Assembly: GCF_013388355.1 (NCBI RefSeq)
Contig: NZ_CP058246.1
Location: 1,054,001-1,118,000, forward strand
Reading direction: 5' to 3'
From: Flavobacterium sp. LPB0248
Lineage (GTDB): Bacteria; Bacteroidota; Bacteroidia; Flavobacteriales; Flavobacteriaceae
Length of the DNA stretch: 64,000 bases
Shown: piece by piece, positions 50,963-61,100 of the stretch
How the letters are laid out: every line of letters begins with the position of its first letter
Position numbering within the stretch: the stretch's first letter is position 1
The notes under the pieces: model-generated
Seen by the model: only the letters and a program-made list of their open reading frames with translations
Database searches by the model: none
What the model was told of the DNA's origin: nothing
Program-made: the position numbers and the translations under genes

Positions 50963-51895
50963 ATGACACACGCCTTAAATTTAGTTTGGAATCCTTCGGA
51001 GGGAATCAACTTAGGATTTTTTATGATTCGCTATTACAGCTTAATGTTTGTAATTGCTTTTGGTTTAGGATGGTTCCTAATGAAAAAGATGTTCGAACGA
51101 GAAAACGAATCAATAGAAAAACTAGATTCTTTATTTGTTTGGACAGTATTAGCCACTTTAATTGGAGCTCGTTTAGGTCATGTTTTATTTTATGATTGGG
51201 AATATTTCAGAAATCACTTACTAGAAATTTTCCTTCCGTTTAGATTTGAACCAGAATTTCAATTTACAGGCTTCCAAGGATTAGCAAGTCATGGAGCAGC
51301 AATTGCGATTATTGTTGCCATGTATTATTACAGTAAAAAGATACTAAAACGTCCGTTATTATGGATTTTAGACCGTGTTGTAATTCCAGTTGCTAGTGGT
51401 GCGATCTTTGTTCGTTTAGGGAATTTCTTTAACTCAGAAATTATCGGAAACGAAACTGACTCTGCTTTTGGAATCCGTTTTCTTCATGATAAATTCAGTA
51501 AGGCTGAAGCAGTTCAAAAAACAGGAATAGCAGATCCAAAAGAAGCTTATAATGCAATCGTTTCGGACCCAAGATTTGCTAATTTATTAGCAGAAGTACC
51601 TTCAAGACATCCTACTCAACTTTACGAAGCAATCTGTTATGTTTTTGTTTTTGCTATTTTATACTTTTTATACTGGAAAACAAATGCAAGACTTAAATCT
51701 GGTCTATTATTCGGATTATTTTTAGTTCTTTTATTCGTTGTACGTTTCATCGTAGAGTTTGTAAAAGAAAGCCAAGGTGGTTTTGAGAGCGAATTAGGCT
51801 TGTTTTCGACAGGACAATGGTTAAGTATACCATTTATCATTATCGGGCTTTTCTTTGTCATTAGAGCGCAGAGAAATCCTTTAGCAGAATCATAA
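50963..51895 (+). CDS. lgt: Prolipoprotein diacylglyceryl transferase
   Basis: The 310-residue membrane enzyme adds diacylglyceryl to lipobox cysteines, so it serves the many lipoproteins of this window. Motifs: N-terminal GFFMIRYYSLMFVIAFGLG, catalytic-type HG (GLASHGAAIAI with the conserved His), the signature RLGNFFNSEIIGNETDSAFGIRF, and HPTQLYEAI. Seven membrane helices are visible. A bidirectional terminator follows. Confidence 0.96.
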   Translation: MTHALNLVWNPSEGINLGFFMIRYYSLMFVIAFGLGWFLMKKMFERENESIEKLDSLFVWTVLATLIGARLGHVLFYDWEYFRNHLLEIFLPFRFEPEFQFTGFQGLASHGAAIAIIVAMYYYSKKILKRPLLWILDRVVIPVASGAIFVRLGNFFNSEIIGNETDSAFGIRFLHDKFSKAEAVQKTGIADPKEAYNAIVSDPRFANLLAEVPSRHPTQLYEAICYVFVFAILYFLYWKTNARLKSGLLFGLFLVLLFVVRFIVEFVKESQGGFESELGLFSTGQWLSIPFIIIGLFFVIRAQRNPLAES

Positions 51896-51914
51896 AAAAT
51901 AATTTACCATTATA

Positions 51915-51946
51915 AAAAAGCCCAATATTCAAATATTGGGCTTTTT
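51915..51946. terminator. Bidirectional terminator between lgt and a convergent gene
   Basis: AAAAAGCCCAATATT (51915-51929) and its exact complement flank a 2-base loop, with T-runs on both sides. It lies 19 bases past lgt and 4 bases past the end of the minus-strand gene. Confidence 0.9.
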
Positions 51947-51950
51947 CTTT

Positions 51951-52565
51951 TTATAACTGATACGAAATACCAAATTCGATATTCTTAGTATTATATCCTG
52001 CATTACTGCTTCCTAAACCGGCATTAGAAACATGCCTCACACTAGGACGGATATCAAACCGCAATTTATTGTAATCAACAGCAAAACCAAGCGCAAAAAC
52101 ATCGGCAAAAGCAAAACCTTTAGACATTCTTTCTGTTTCTGTATCTGTAATAAGAGGACCGACACTTCCTAATGCATAAACCGAAAAGATCTTACCAATG
52201 GGTTTTCTAACTACAAAACCAATATTAAGAACATACTCCCTCACCTCTTTTAGTTTCATATATTCTATTCTTTTCTGTTCGAAATTGGGTGTCTCTGGTT
52301 TTACAAAATAATAATTCAGCAATTGGTGCTTCCCAAAATTGATTTCGGGTTGAATTAAAACTTCATAAACAAAATTCGTAGTCTCTTTTATTTTGTAATA
52401 GAGTTGTGCTTTATAAAAATGATTTTCAAAAGTATAATCCGTGTTACTAAATTCACTTCCAAAACCATAACTCAAACCTACTCTGAAATTACTATTTTTC
52501 TCTTGCGCTTTAAGCTGGAATATAGCGAATAAAAAAAGCACAAAGAATATTTGTCTTAGAATCAT
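51951..52565 (-). CDS. Outer-membrane beta-barrel protein (204 aa)
   Basis: ATG at 52565 (MILRQIFFVLFLFAIFQLKAQ) is chosen because it gives a clean signal peptide; the frame above it lacks one. The mature part starts KNSNFRVGLSYGFGSEFSNTDYTFENHFYKAQLYYKI and continues in alternating strands ending IEFGISYQL, as an 8-stranded barrel. Family-level function unknown. It stands between convergent terminators and is monocistronic. Confidence 0.75.
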   Translation of the reverse strand: MILRQIFFVLFLFAIFQLKAQEKNSNFRVGLSYGFGSEFSNTDYTFENHFYKAQLYYKIKETTNFVYEVLIQPEINFGKHQLLNYYFVKPETPNFEQKRIEYMKLKEVREYVLNIGFVVRKPIGKIFSVYALGSVGPLITDTETERMSKGFAFADVFALGFAVDYNKLRFDIRPSVRHVSNAGLGSSNAGYNTKNIEFGISYQL

Positions 52566-52594
52566 AATTTGTTTTGGGTTGGCAGATACAAACA

Positions 52595-52626
52595 TAAAAA
52601 AAAGATCCAGCTTTCACTGGATCTTT
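52595..52626 (-). terminator. Terminator after secDF
   Basis: AAAGATCCAG (52601-52610) pairs exactly with CTGGATCTTT (52617-52626) around CTTTCA. On the minus strand it follows the secDF stop and is followed by a run of T. Confidence 0.85.
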
Positions 52627-52652
52627 TTTTTTATTTAGAATAAGGTTTTTAA

Positions 52653-55643
52653 TTATGCCTTATTGTGTTTGTCTTCAATTGTGTGTTTCTCATCACTTGA
52701 AATCGTGTCAACCAATACTGGCGTAGCGATAAATAATGAAGAGTAAGTACCAACGATAATACCAATTAACATCGCGAAGATAAATCCTCTGATAGATTCT
52801 CCACCGAAGATAAACATCGTTAATAATACGATGATCATCATTAATGAAGTATTCAATGTTCTAGATAATGTAGTATTAATAGAAGCGTTTACGATATCTT
52901 CGAAACTTCCTTTACGGTTTCCGATGATAAACTCTCTCACCCTGTCAAATACGATTACAGTATCGTTCATAGAGTAACCAATTACTGTTAAGATCGCAGC
53001 GATAAAGTGCTGATCCATTTCCATGTGGAATGGCATAAATTTATAACATAAAGAGTAAATTCCTAATACGAAGATTACGTCGTGCGCAACAGCTGCAATT
53101 GCACCTAATGAATATTGCCATTTACGGAAAGAAACCATTAAGTATAAGAAAATAACTGCCATTGCACCTAGAACTGCCCAGTAAGAGTTAGTTTTGATAT
53201 CCTCAGAAATAGAAGCTCCAACTTTAGAAGCTTGCAACACACCTACTCTTTTACCATCAAATGAGTTGATGAATTTATCGTAAGTTGTATTTGGGAAATA
53301 TTTCTGTAAAGCAGCGTATAATTTTTGGTTTACTTCTTCGTCAATTGCGACACCGTCTTCTTTAATTTTATATTTAGTAGTGATTTTCAATTGATCATCA
53401 TCACCTAAAATTTTAGCTTCAACTGGCGTACCGAAAGCAGCGGATAATTCATCTGAAACTGCAGTTGCATCAACCGGTTTTTCAAATTTAACTTGGAAAG
53501 TTCTTCCTCCAACAAAATCAACACCTTCATCCAATCCGTTAACGAAGAAGATAGAAACTAAACTTACCACAACTACAATTGAAGAGAAGATGTAAGTAAA
53601 TTTTTTAATCTTGATAAAGTCAAAGTGGAAGTTTGTAAACCAGTTTTTAGTAATGTTTGTAGAAAAAGTTAAATCACCTTTTCCAGCAATATTTCTGTCA
53701 ATGAAAATTCTAGCAATAAAAATAGAAGTAAACAATGAAGTTACGATACCAATTAATAATGTTAAAGCGAAACCTTTAATAGGACCTGTTCCGAAAATAA
53801 ATAAGATAGCTCCAGTTAAAACGTGAGTAACGTTAGCATCAATAATAGAACGCATTGCACCATGCCATCCGTAAGAAGCTCGAACTGCTTCAGAAAGAGA
53901 TTTTCCTTCACGCAATTCTTCTTTCGCTCTTTCGTAGATAATAATATTCGCATCTACCGCAGTACCTAATGTTAATACGATACCTGCAATACCTGGCAAT
54001 GTCAATACAAAACCAAAACTTGCCATAATTCCGAATAAGAATAGTAAGTTTAATAATAACGCAAGGTTTGCATACCAACCAGCTTTACCATAATAGAATA
54101 CCATCCAAACACAAACTAATAAGAAACCTAATACAGAAGAAATTGTACCTGCATCAATAGCCGCTTGTCCTAAAGATGGACCTACAACAGTTGATTGGAT
54201 AATATCTGCAGAAGCTGGTAATTTACCTGCATTTAATACGTTAGCTAAATCTTTAGTTTCAGCTACATCAAATGAACCTGTAATCTCAGATCTTCCTCCA
54301 GCAATAGGACCGCTTGTTACACCTGGAGCAGAATATACGATATCATCTAATACAATAGCAATGTAGCTTTTTTGAGCAAATGCTCTTCCTGTAAGTTCTT
54401 CCCAAACTTTAGCACCTTGGCTGTTCATCTGCATAGAAACTGCAGGTTTACCCATTTGGTCAAAAGTATCTTTTGCATCAGTAACAACACCACCGCTCAT
54501 TGCTGGAGTATTGTCTCTGTTTCCTTTTAAAGCGTATAATTCTACAACTTCGATATCAGCTGCACTTTTTGCATCTTTAGCTTTTGGATCTTTTATAGTT
54601 GTTGGCTTACTCCATACAAATTTTGCATAGTGTTGGTCAGCTGCCAATAAAACTCTAATCTCAGGTCTTTTAAAATAATCATTGATAGTTGCAGTATCTT
54701 TAGGAGCAAAGTAACCTAAAACTGGTCCACCACCGTTACCAATTATTTTATCAAATAAAGGATTGTTTCCTTTTTTAACTTCTGAAGAATCTTTCGCATC
54801 AGTTAATAATGCATTTAATGAATCTTTAGCAACTGTTTTAGTTTCAGTTTTCTTAACTTCAGTTTTCTTCAAAGCCTCGTTAGCAGAAACTAAGAAATTA
54901 CCAATTTCTTCAATTTTATAAGTTTCCCAGAACTCTAATTGAGCTTTTCCACCCAATAATTTTTTAATTCTATCAACATCCTTAGCACCTGGAAGCTCTA
55001 CTAAGATTCTTCCTGTTTCTCCTAATTTCTGGATGTTTGGCTGTGTAACACCAAATTTGTCGATACGCTCTCTTAATACTTTAAAAGCACTTTCTACAGA
55101 CTCATCAACTTTTCTTTTGATAACTTTTTGAACTTGCGCATCAGACATTTGAAAGTCTACTCCACCTTCTCCTTGAAGACTTCTGTTAGCGAAAATATCT
55201 GGAGATGCAAGTTTTACAGTTCCTTTTGAATTTGCTTCAAAAGCTTCAAAAAACTTATTTAAATACGTTTTGTTTCCTTCTAAATTTGCAGATGCATCAG
55301 CTAATGATTTATTAAAAACTGGATTTTTAGAATTATTAGCCAAACCTTTTAATACATCTTTAATAGAAATTTGAAGAATTACGTTGATTCCTCCTTCTAA
55401 GTCAAGACCTTTATTAAGTTGTTTGTTTTTCACTTCATTATAAGTGAAATCAGTAAAACCAAGGTTTAATACTTTTTCTTTACCAATAGAATCTAAATAT
55501 TTCAGCTCTTTATCAGGATTATCTCCTGCAAAAGCTTTAGCTTCACTTTTGACACCATTTGCCACAAAAGTGAATGATAGTTGGTAAATACTTACCAATG
55601 CAAATAGAATTGCGAAAAATTTAATAAGTCCTTTATTCTGCAT
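52653..55643 (-). CDS. secDF: Fused protein translocase subunit SecDF
   Basis: The 996-residue protein fuses SecD and SecF, which pull secreted proteins out of the SecYEG channel using proton motive force. SecD part: N-terminal helix, a P1 head domain with GLDLEGGINVILQI, a long acidic/lysine linker, and a membrane half with SYSMNDTVIVFDR-type blocks and LGTAVDANIIIYERAKEEL. SecF part: FVGGRTFQVKFEKPVD, a periplasmic domain, and ILTVIGYSMNDTVIVFDRVRE. The fusion and the long lysine/aspartate-rich SecD insertion (about 270-320) are typical of Bacteroidota. It has a long leader with a possible upstream ORF. Confidence 0.96.
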   Translation of the reverse strand: MQNKGLIKFFAILFALVSIYQLSFTFVANGVKSEAKAFAGDNPDKELKYLDSIGKEKVLNLGFTDFTYNEVKNKQLNKGLDLEGGINVILQISIKDVLKGLANNSKNPVFNKSLADASANLEGNKTYLNKFFEAFEANSKGTVKLASPDIFANRSLQGEGGVDFQMSDAQVQKVIKRKVDESVESAFKVLRERIDKFGVTQPNIQKLGETGRILVELPGAKDVDRIKKLLGGKAQLEFWETYKIEEIGNFLVSANEALKKTEVKKTETKTVAKDSLNALLTDAKDSSEVKKGNNPLFDKIIGNGGGPVLGYFAPKDTATINDYFKRPEIRVLLAADQHYAKFVWSKPTTIKDPKAKDAKSAADIEVVELYALKGNRDNTPAMSGGVVTDAKDTFDQMGKPAVSMQMNSQGAKVWEELTGRAFAQKSYIAIVLDDIVYSAPGVTSGPIAGGRSEITGSFDVAETKDLANVLNAGKLPASADIIQSTVVGPSLGQAAIDAGTISSVLGFLLVCVWMVFYYGKAGWYANLALLLNLLFLFGIMASFGFVLTLPGIAGIVLTLGTAVDANIIIYERAKEELREGKSLSEAVRASYGWHGAMRSIIDANVTHVLTGAILFIFGTGPIKGFALTLLIGIVTSLFTSIFIARIFIDRNIAGKGDLTFSTNITKNWFTNFHFDFIKIKKFTYIFSSIVVVVSLVSIFFVNGLDEGVDFVGGRTFQVKFEKPVDATAVSDELSAAFGTPVEAKILGDDDQLKITTKYKIKEDGVAIDEEVNQKLYAALQKYFPNTTYDKFINSFDGKRVGVLQASKVGASISEDIKTNSYWAVLGAMAVIFLYLMVSFRKWQYSLGAIAAVAHDVIFVLGIYSLCYKFMPFHMEMDQHFIAAILTVIGYSMNDTVIVFDRVREFIIGNRKGSFEDIVNASINTTLSRTLNTSLMMIIVLLTMFIFGGESIRGFIFAMLIGIIVGTYSSLFIATPVLVDTISSDEKHTIEDKHNKA

Positions 55644-55655
55644 TATTACTAAAAA

Positions 55656-55712
55656 TTAATTATGTTTTATTTTTGTTTTTGTTTTAAAGTCCCATAAAAT
55701 AAGCCCTGACAT
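55656..55712 (-). CDS. Possible upstream ORF in the secDF leader (18 aa)
   Basis: Between the secDF promoter and its ATG, an ATG at 55712 opens MSGLILWDFKTKTKIKHN and stops at 55656, 13 bases before the secDF start. In other bacteria, secretion-monitoring leader peptides regulate Sec genes. There is no arrest motif that can be claimed, so this is only a candidate; it may be chance. Confidence 0.3.
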   Translation of the reverse strand: MSGLILWDFKTKTKIKHN

Positions 55713-55768
55713 GATTTTTTAAAACAAAAAAACGAGATCACGAATTACCAATTTTTTTTTAAACCGAG

Positions 55769-55799
55769 CAAATATATAATTAACGAAAATATTAACCAA
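55769..55799 (-). promoter_or_regulatory. secDF promoter
   Basis: On the minus strand TTG (55799-55797) and TATATTTG (55776-55769) are 20 bases apart, matching the Bacteroidota consensus. The leader from here to the secDF ATG is about 120 bases. Confidence 0.65.
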
Positions 55800-55818
55800 T
55801 TTATTTATTAATTAATCT

Positions 55819-55846
55819 CAAAAAAAAAGCTGCAAAAGTGCAGCTT
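55819..55846 (-). terminator. mdh terminator
   Basis: AAGCTGCA pairs with TGCAGCTT around AAAG; on the minus strand it is followed by a run of T. It lies 23 bases past the mdh stop. Confidence 0.85.
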
Positions 55847-55868
55847 CTTTTCTTTTTTGCCGTTTTTA

Positions 55869-56804
55869 TTATACTAAAATCGTTTTTAAGGCATCATTCA
55901 TACTACGAACTGCATCTGCACTTTTCGCAAATAAAGCCTTTTCCTGATCGTTTAAGTTTATATCCAGAATTTCTTCTACACCGTTTTTACCAATTATACA
56001 AGGCACTCCTATACAGATATCATTTTGCCCATATTCTCCTTCTACAAAAACAGAACATGCAATCATTTTTTTCTGATCGTTCAAAATACTATCCACTAAA
56101 TATGCAACAGAAGCTCCTGGCGCATACCAAGCAGAAGTTCCTAGAAGACCTGTAAGGGTTGCTCCTCCTACCATTGTATCTGCAGCAACTTTTTGCAATA
56201 CTTCTTCTGAAAGAAATTGCGATACCGGAATACCGTTATAAGAAGCTAAACGCGTTAACGGAATCATAGTAGTATCTCCATGCCCTCCAATTACCATTGC
56301 CGAAATATCATTTGCTGGTTTGTCTAAAGCTAATGAAAGGTACGTTCTAAAACGAGAACTATCCAAAGCTCCACCCATACCTATAATTCTGTTTTTTGGA
56401 AGACCTGTAGCCTTTAAAGCTAAATACGTCATAGTATCCATCGGATTGGAAACTACAACAATAATTGTATTTGGAGAATATTTCAATACATTCTCAGCAA
56501 CTGTTTTCACAATTCCTGCATTGATGCCTATTAATTCTTCTCTTGTCATTCCTGGCTTTCTCGGAATTCCTGATGTAATTACTACTACATCGCTTCCTGC
56601 AGTTTTAGAATAATCGTTGGTAACGCCAGATACTTTAGTATTAAAACCAGTATTTGTCGCACATTGTGTAATATCCAATGCTTTACCTTCGGCAAAACCT
56701 TCTTTAATATCCAACAATACTACTTCGCTTGCAATTCCTCTATAAGAAATAACATCTGCACATGTAGCTCCAACATTTCCTGCTCCTACAATGGTAACTT
56801 TCAT
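55869..56804 (-). CDS. mdh: Malate dehydrogenase
   Basis: The 311-residue NAD-dependent enzyme interconverts malate and oxaloacetate in the citric acid cycle. The Rossmann loop is VTIVGAGNVGATCADVI; substrate-binding Arg residues lie in TSGIPRKPGMTREEL; NPMDTMTYLALKATG and the proton-relay VIGGHGDTTMIPLTRL (catalytic His) follow. This is the LDH-like group of malate dehydrogenases. No operon partner; gyrB lies upstream in the same orientation. Confidence 0.96.
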   Translation of the reverse strand: MKVTIVGAGNVGATCADVISYRGIASEVVLLDIKEGFAEGKALDITQCATNTGFNTKVSGVTNDYSKTAGSDVVVITSGIPRKPGMTREELIGINAGIVKTVAENVLKYSPNTIIVVVSNPMDTMTYLALKATGLPKNRIIGMGGALDSSRFRTYLSLALDKPANDISAMVIGGHGDTTMIPLTRLASYNGIPVSQFLSEEVLQKVAADTMVGGATLTGLLGTSAWYAPGASVAYLVDSILNDQKKMIACSVFVEGEYGQNDICIGVPCIIGKNGVEEILDINLNDQEKALFAKSADAVRSMNDALKTILV

Positions 56805-56844
56805 ATTTTATACTTTATCGGTTATTAATTTTGTCTATTCTTTA

Positions 56845-56895
56845 AAAAGACAATTCGTTTAATTGTCTAGTAAATTTAAACAATTAAACGAATTG
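56845..56895 (-). terminator. gyrB terminator (perfect 15-bp inverted repeat)
   Basis: CAATTCGTTTAATTG (56851-56865) is the exact complement of 56881-56895, separated by 15 bases. On the minus strand it follows the gyrB stop by about 20 bases and ends in TCTTTTT. Confidence 0.7.
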
Positions 56896-56914
56896 GAATT
56901 ATTAAATTTTTATT

Positions 56915-58912
<1,998 letters not shown>

Positions 58913-58994
58913 CTATATACCCAGTAAAATACGACTTAAAGCACTTAAGTTATCAACACAATTGTCTGAAAAACCTAAAAATAGACTTAAAAAT

Positions 58995-59176
58995 GAATTT
59001 AAATTCCAATTTTCTGAAATTCCAAATTCTAAAAATGGAAATAACGCAAAAAACCAACTCTTTCTAAAATTCCAAATTCTAGCTTTGAAATTTTAAAATC
59101 AAAAAACCGAAATGCATTTTTAACGCATTTCGGTTTTTCTATATCGATTCCAACTTCGAATTTGGAATTTCATTTT
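58995..59176. repeat. AAATTCCAAATTC repeats in the 321-base gyrB-asnB gap
   Basis: GAAATTCCAAATTCTA and AAATTCCAAATTCTAGC are direct copies at about 59017-59032 and 59070-59086, and CGAATTTGGAATTT at about 59156-59169 is an inverted copy. The gap also holds the gyrB promoter and the terminator at 59102. No gene. Confidence 0.6.
59102..59138. terminator. Terminator downstream of the Ser2 asparagine synthetase
   Basis: AAAAACCGAAATGC and its exact complement GCATTTCGGTTTTT flank a 9-base loop, with flanking A/T runs. Confidence 0.85.
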
Positions 59177-60790
59177 TTAAGCAATAACAGTAGTTTTTAC
59201 AGGTTCAAAATTTCCATTTAAATGAGCTGCATTTGCTCGTCCGCTCGGATCGAGGTTTTCTTGCCATTTCGGAATCCATTTACGAACGGTTTGCGCCGCG
59301 CTGACCTGTGGATAGTATTTATGAAAAATTGATCGATATAAGTACGCTTCTTTCGTCGTTGGCGAATTATACGGAAATTCGGCACTTGCACCAGCTAATT
59401 GCTCATCTGTAACTTGCGAAGCACAATATTCAATTAATTCATCTACCCATTTATATCCTACTCCATCAGAAAATTGCTCTTTTTGTCTCCATAAAACTTC
59501 CGACGGTAAATAAGCATCTTCAGTATCAAAAGCTTTTCTTAGAATGTATTTCTCAACGCCATCATAAGTTTTTGGCTGTTTTTCTTCTGTTTTTATTCGA
59601 ATGGCAACATCTAAAAATTCTGTATCCAAAAATGGAATACGAACTTCTAATCCATTTGCCATTGTCGTTTTATCTGCACGAAGCAAATCAGCTGTAAATA
59701 ACTTTTGAACTCTTTCTATCGTTTCATCTTGAAATTCTTCTTCTGATGGTGCATTTCTAAAATACAAATGCCCTCCAAAAACCTCATCGGCTCCTTCGCC
59801 AGAAAGAATTACTTTGATGCCTTGATCAGCAATCGCTTTAGAAAGCAAATACATAGGAACACCAGATCTTACAGAAATAATATCGTATGTCTCCAAATGA
59901 TAAATTACTTTTTCTAATGCTTTAACTCCCTCTTCAACAGAAAAATGGATTTCGTGATGCTCTGTTCCTAAAAATTCTGCCGCTTTTCTTGCTGCGATAT
60001 TATCAGGCGCTTCAGCATCTAATCCGATAGAAAACGAATGCAATTTTTGTCCTTTTTCTTTCAGCAATCGAGAAGCAATAGAAGAAATCAACGAAGTGTC
60101 TAAACCTCCTGACAAAACAGTCCCTAAAGGCACATTGCCTAATAATCGTTTATTTGTAGCTTGAATCAAACTTTCACGAATCAACCCTAAATCTAATGCA
60201 TGAGTTGCGTTTTTATGATCTTCGTATTCTGGACGATAGTATTTTACAAAACCTGTTTTTGCCGTATAATAATGTCCCGGAGGAAAAGTAGAAAACGACT
60301 TGCACTGATCTGCAATAGATTTCATTTCTGACGAAAAATAAATTCGTCCTCTTTCATCCAAACCATAATACAAAGGTTTTACTCCAATCGGATCACGACC
60401 CGCAATATATTTATCACCGTCAATTACAACAAAGGCAAAATCGCCATCCAATTTGTTACAGAAATCATATCCAAATTCTTCATACAAGTGTACAATTACC
60501 TCTGAATCTGATTCGGTTCTAAAAGTATGATCTTTTAAAATGGTTTCTTTAAGTTCCTGATAATTATAAATCTCTCCATCATGAACCATCCAAGCTTTGT
60601 TCGTTCCTTGAATAGGTTGTTTTCCTGAATTAAGATCAATTATAGACAGACTTTCATGACAAAGTATACTGCCATTTTCCATAATATGAATATCGCTTTC
60701 ATCAGGTCCGCGATGTGACATTCTCTCAGAAAGTTCTTTTACAAGCTTGGGGTCTTTTCCTTTGCCAATAACGGCTAACAATCCAGACAT
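59177..60790 (-). CDS. Asparagine synthetase B-like paralogue with Ser in place of the catalytic Cys
   Basis: A 537-residue relative of AsnB. The N-terminus is MSGLLAVIGKGK, where family members have MCGI; the Ntn-type nucleophile Cys is thus Ser. The residue usually Asn in LAANGEIYN is Asp here (HDGEIYNYQELKE), so two glutaminase-site positions differ, while HRGPD and ESDSEVI are retained in position. The synthetase half is intact: ATP-pyrophosphatase loop LSGGLDTSLISS, the SGEGADEVFGGHLYF block and RIPFLDTEF. The C-terminal LDPSGRA end matches the neighbour at 61101, so it is a tandem duplicate. Probable role: ammonia-dependent amidation or a changed nucleophile; not shown. Confidence 0.9.
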   Translation of the reverse strand: MSGLLAVIGKGKDPKLVKELSERMSHRGPDESDIHIMENGSILCHESLSIIDLNSGKQPIQGTNKAWMVHDGEIYNYQELKETILKDHTFRTESDSEVIVHLYEEFGYDFCNKLDGDFAFVVIDGDKYIAGRDPIGVKPLYYGLDERGRIYFSSEMKSIADQCKSFSTFPPGHYYTAKTGFVKYYRPEYEDHKNATHALDLGLIRESLIQATNKRLLGNVPLGTVLSGGLDTSLISSIASRLLKEKGQKLHSFSIGLDAEAPDNIAARKAAEFLGTEHHEIHFSVEEGVKALEKVIYHLETYDIISVRSGVPMYLLSKAIADQGIKVILSGEGADEVFGGHLYFRNAPSEEEFQDETIERVQKLFTADLLRADKTTMANGLEVRIPFLDTEFLDVAIRIKTEEKQPKTYDGVEKYILRKAFDTEDAYLPSEVLWRQKEQFSDGVGYKWVDELIEYCASQVTDEQLAGASAEFPYNSPTTKEAYLYRSIFHKYYPQVSAAQTVRKWIPKWQENLDPSGRANAAHLNGNFEPVKTTVIA

Positions 60791-61032
60791 ACTATTTTAT
60801 TTTTTATTTTTATTCTGATGTACCAGCCTCAAATAAACTGTACATTAAAAAATCATTAAAATTTCCGCTTAAAAGCAAAACTAAATATTATTTTCTGCTT
60901 TCCTACATTTTACATCCTAAAATTTCATGGTTTAACTTTTATTTCGATGAAAGTCCAATATGAAATAAATTTCAATCGATTACCAAAAAAAATTATTTTA
61001 ATACATTGAAAAACAGAAACTTTTTTAGACAA

Positions 61033-61062
61033 GAAAGACGCTCTCATAAAAGAACGTCTTTC
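61033..61062 (-). terminator. Hairpin in the asparagine-synthetase intergenic gap
   Basis: GAAAGACG pairs exactly with CGTCTTTC across a 14-base loop; a T-run is weak. It lies 39 bases past the stop of the upstream synthetase. The rest of the 310-base gap 60791-61100 is AT-rich without a gene. Confidence 0.5.
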
Positions 61063-61100
61063 GGCAATATATATACTAATTCTAAAAATTAAACTCTTAA

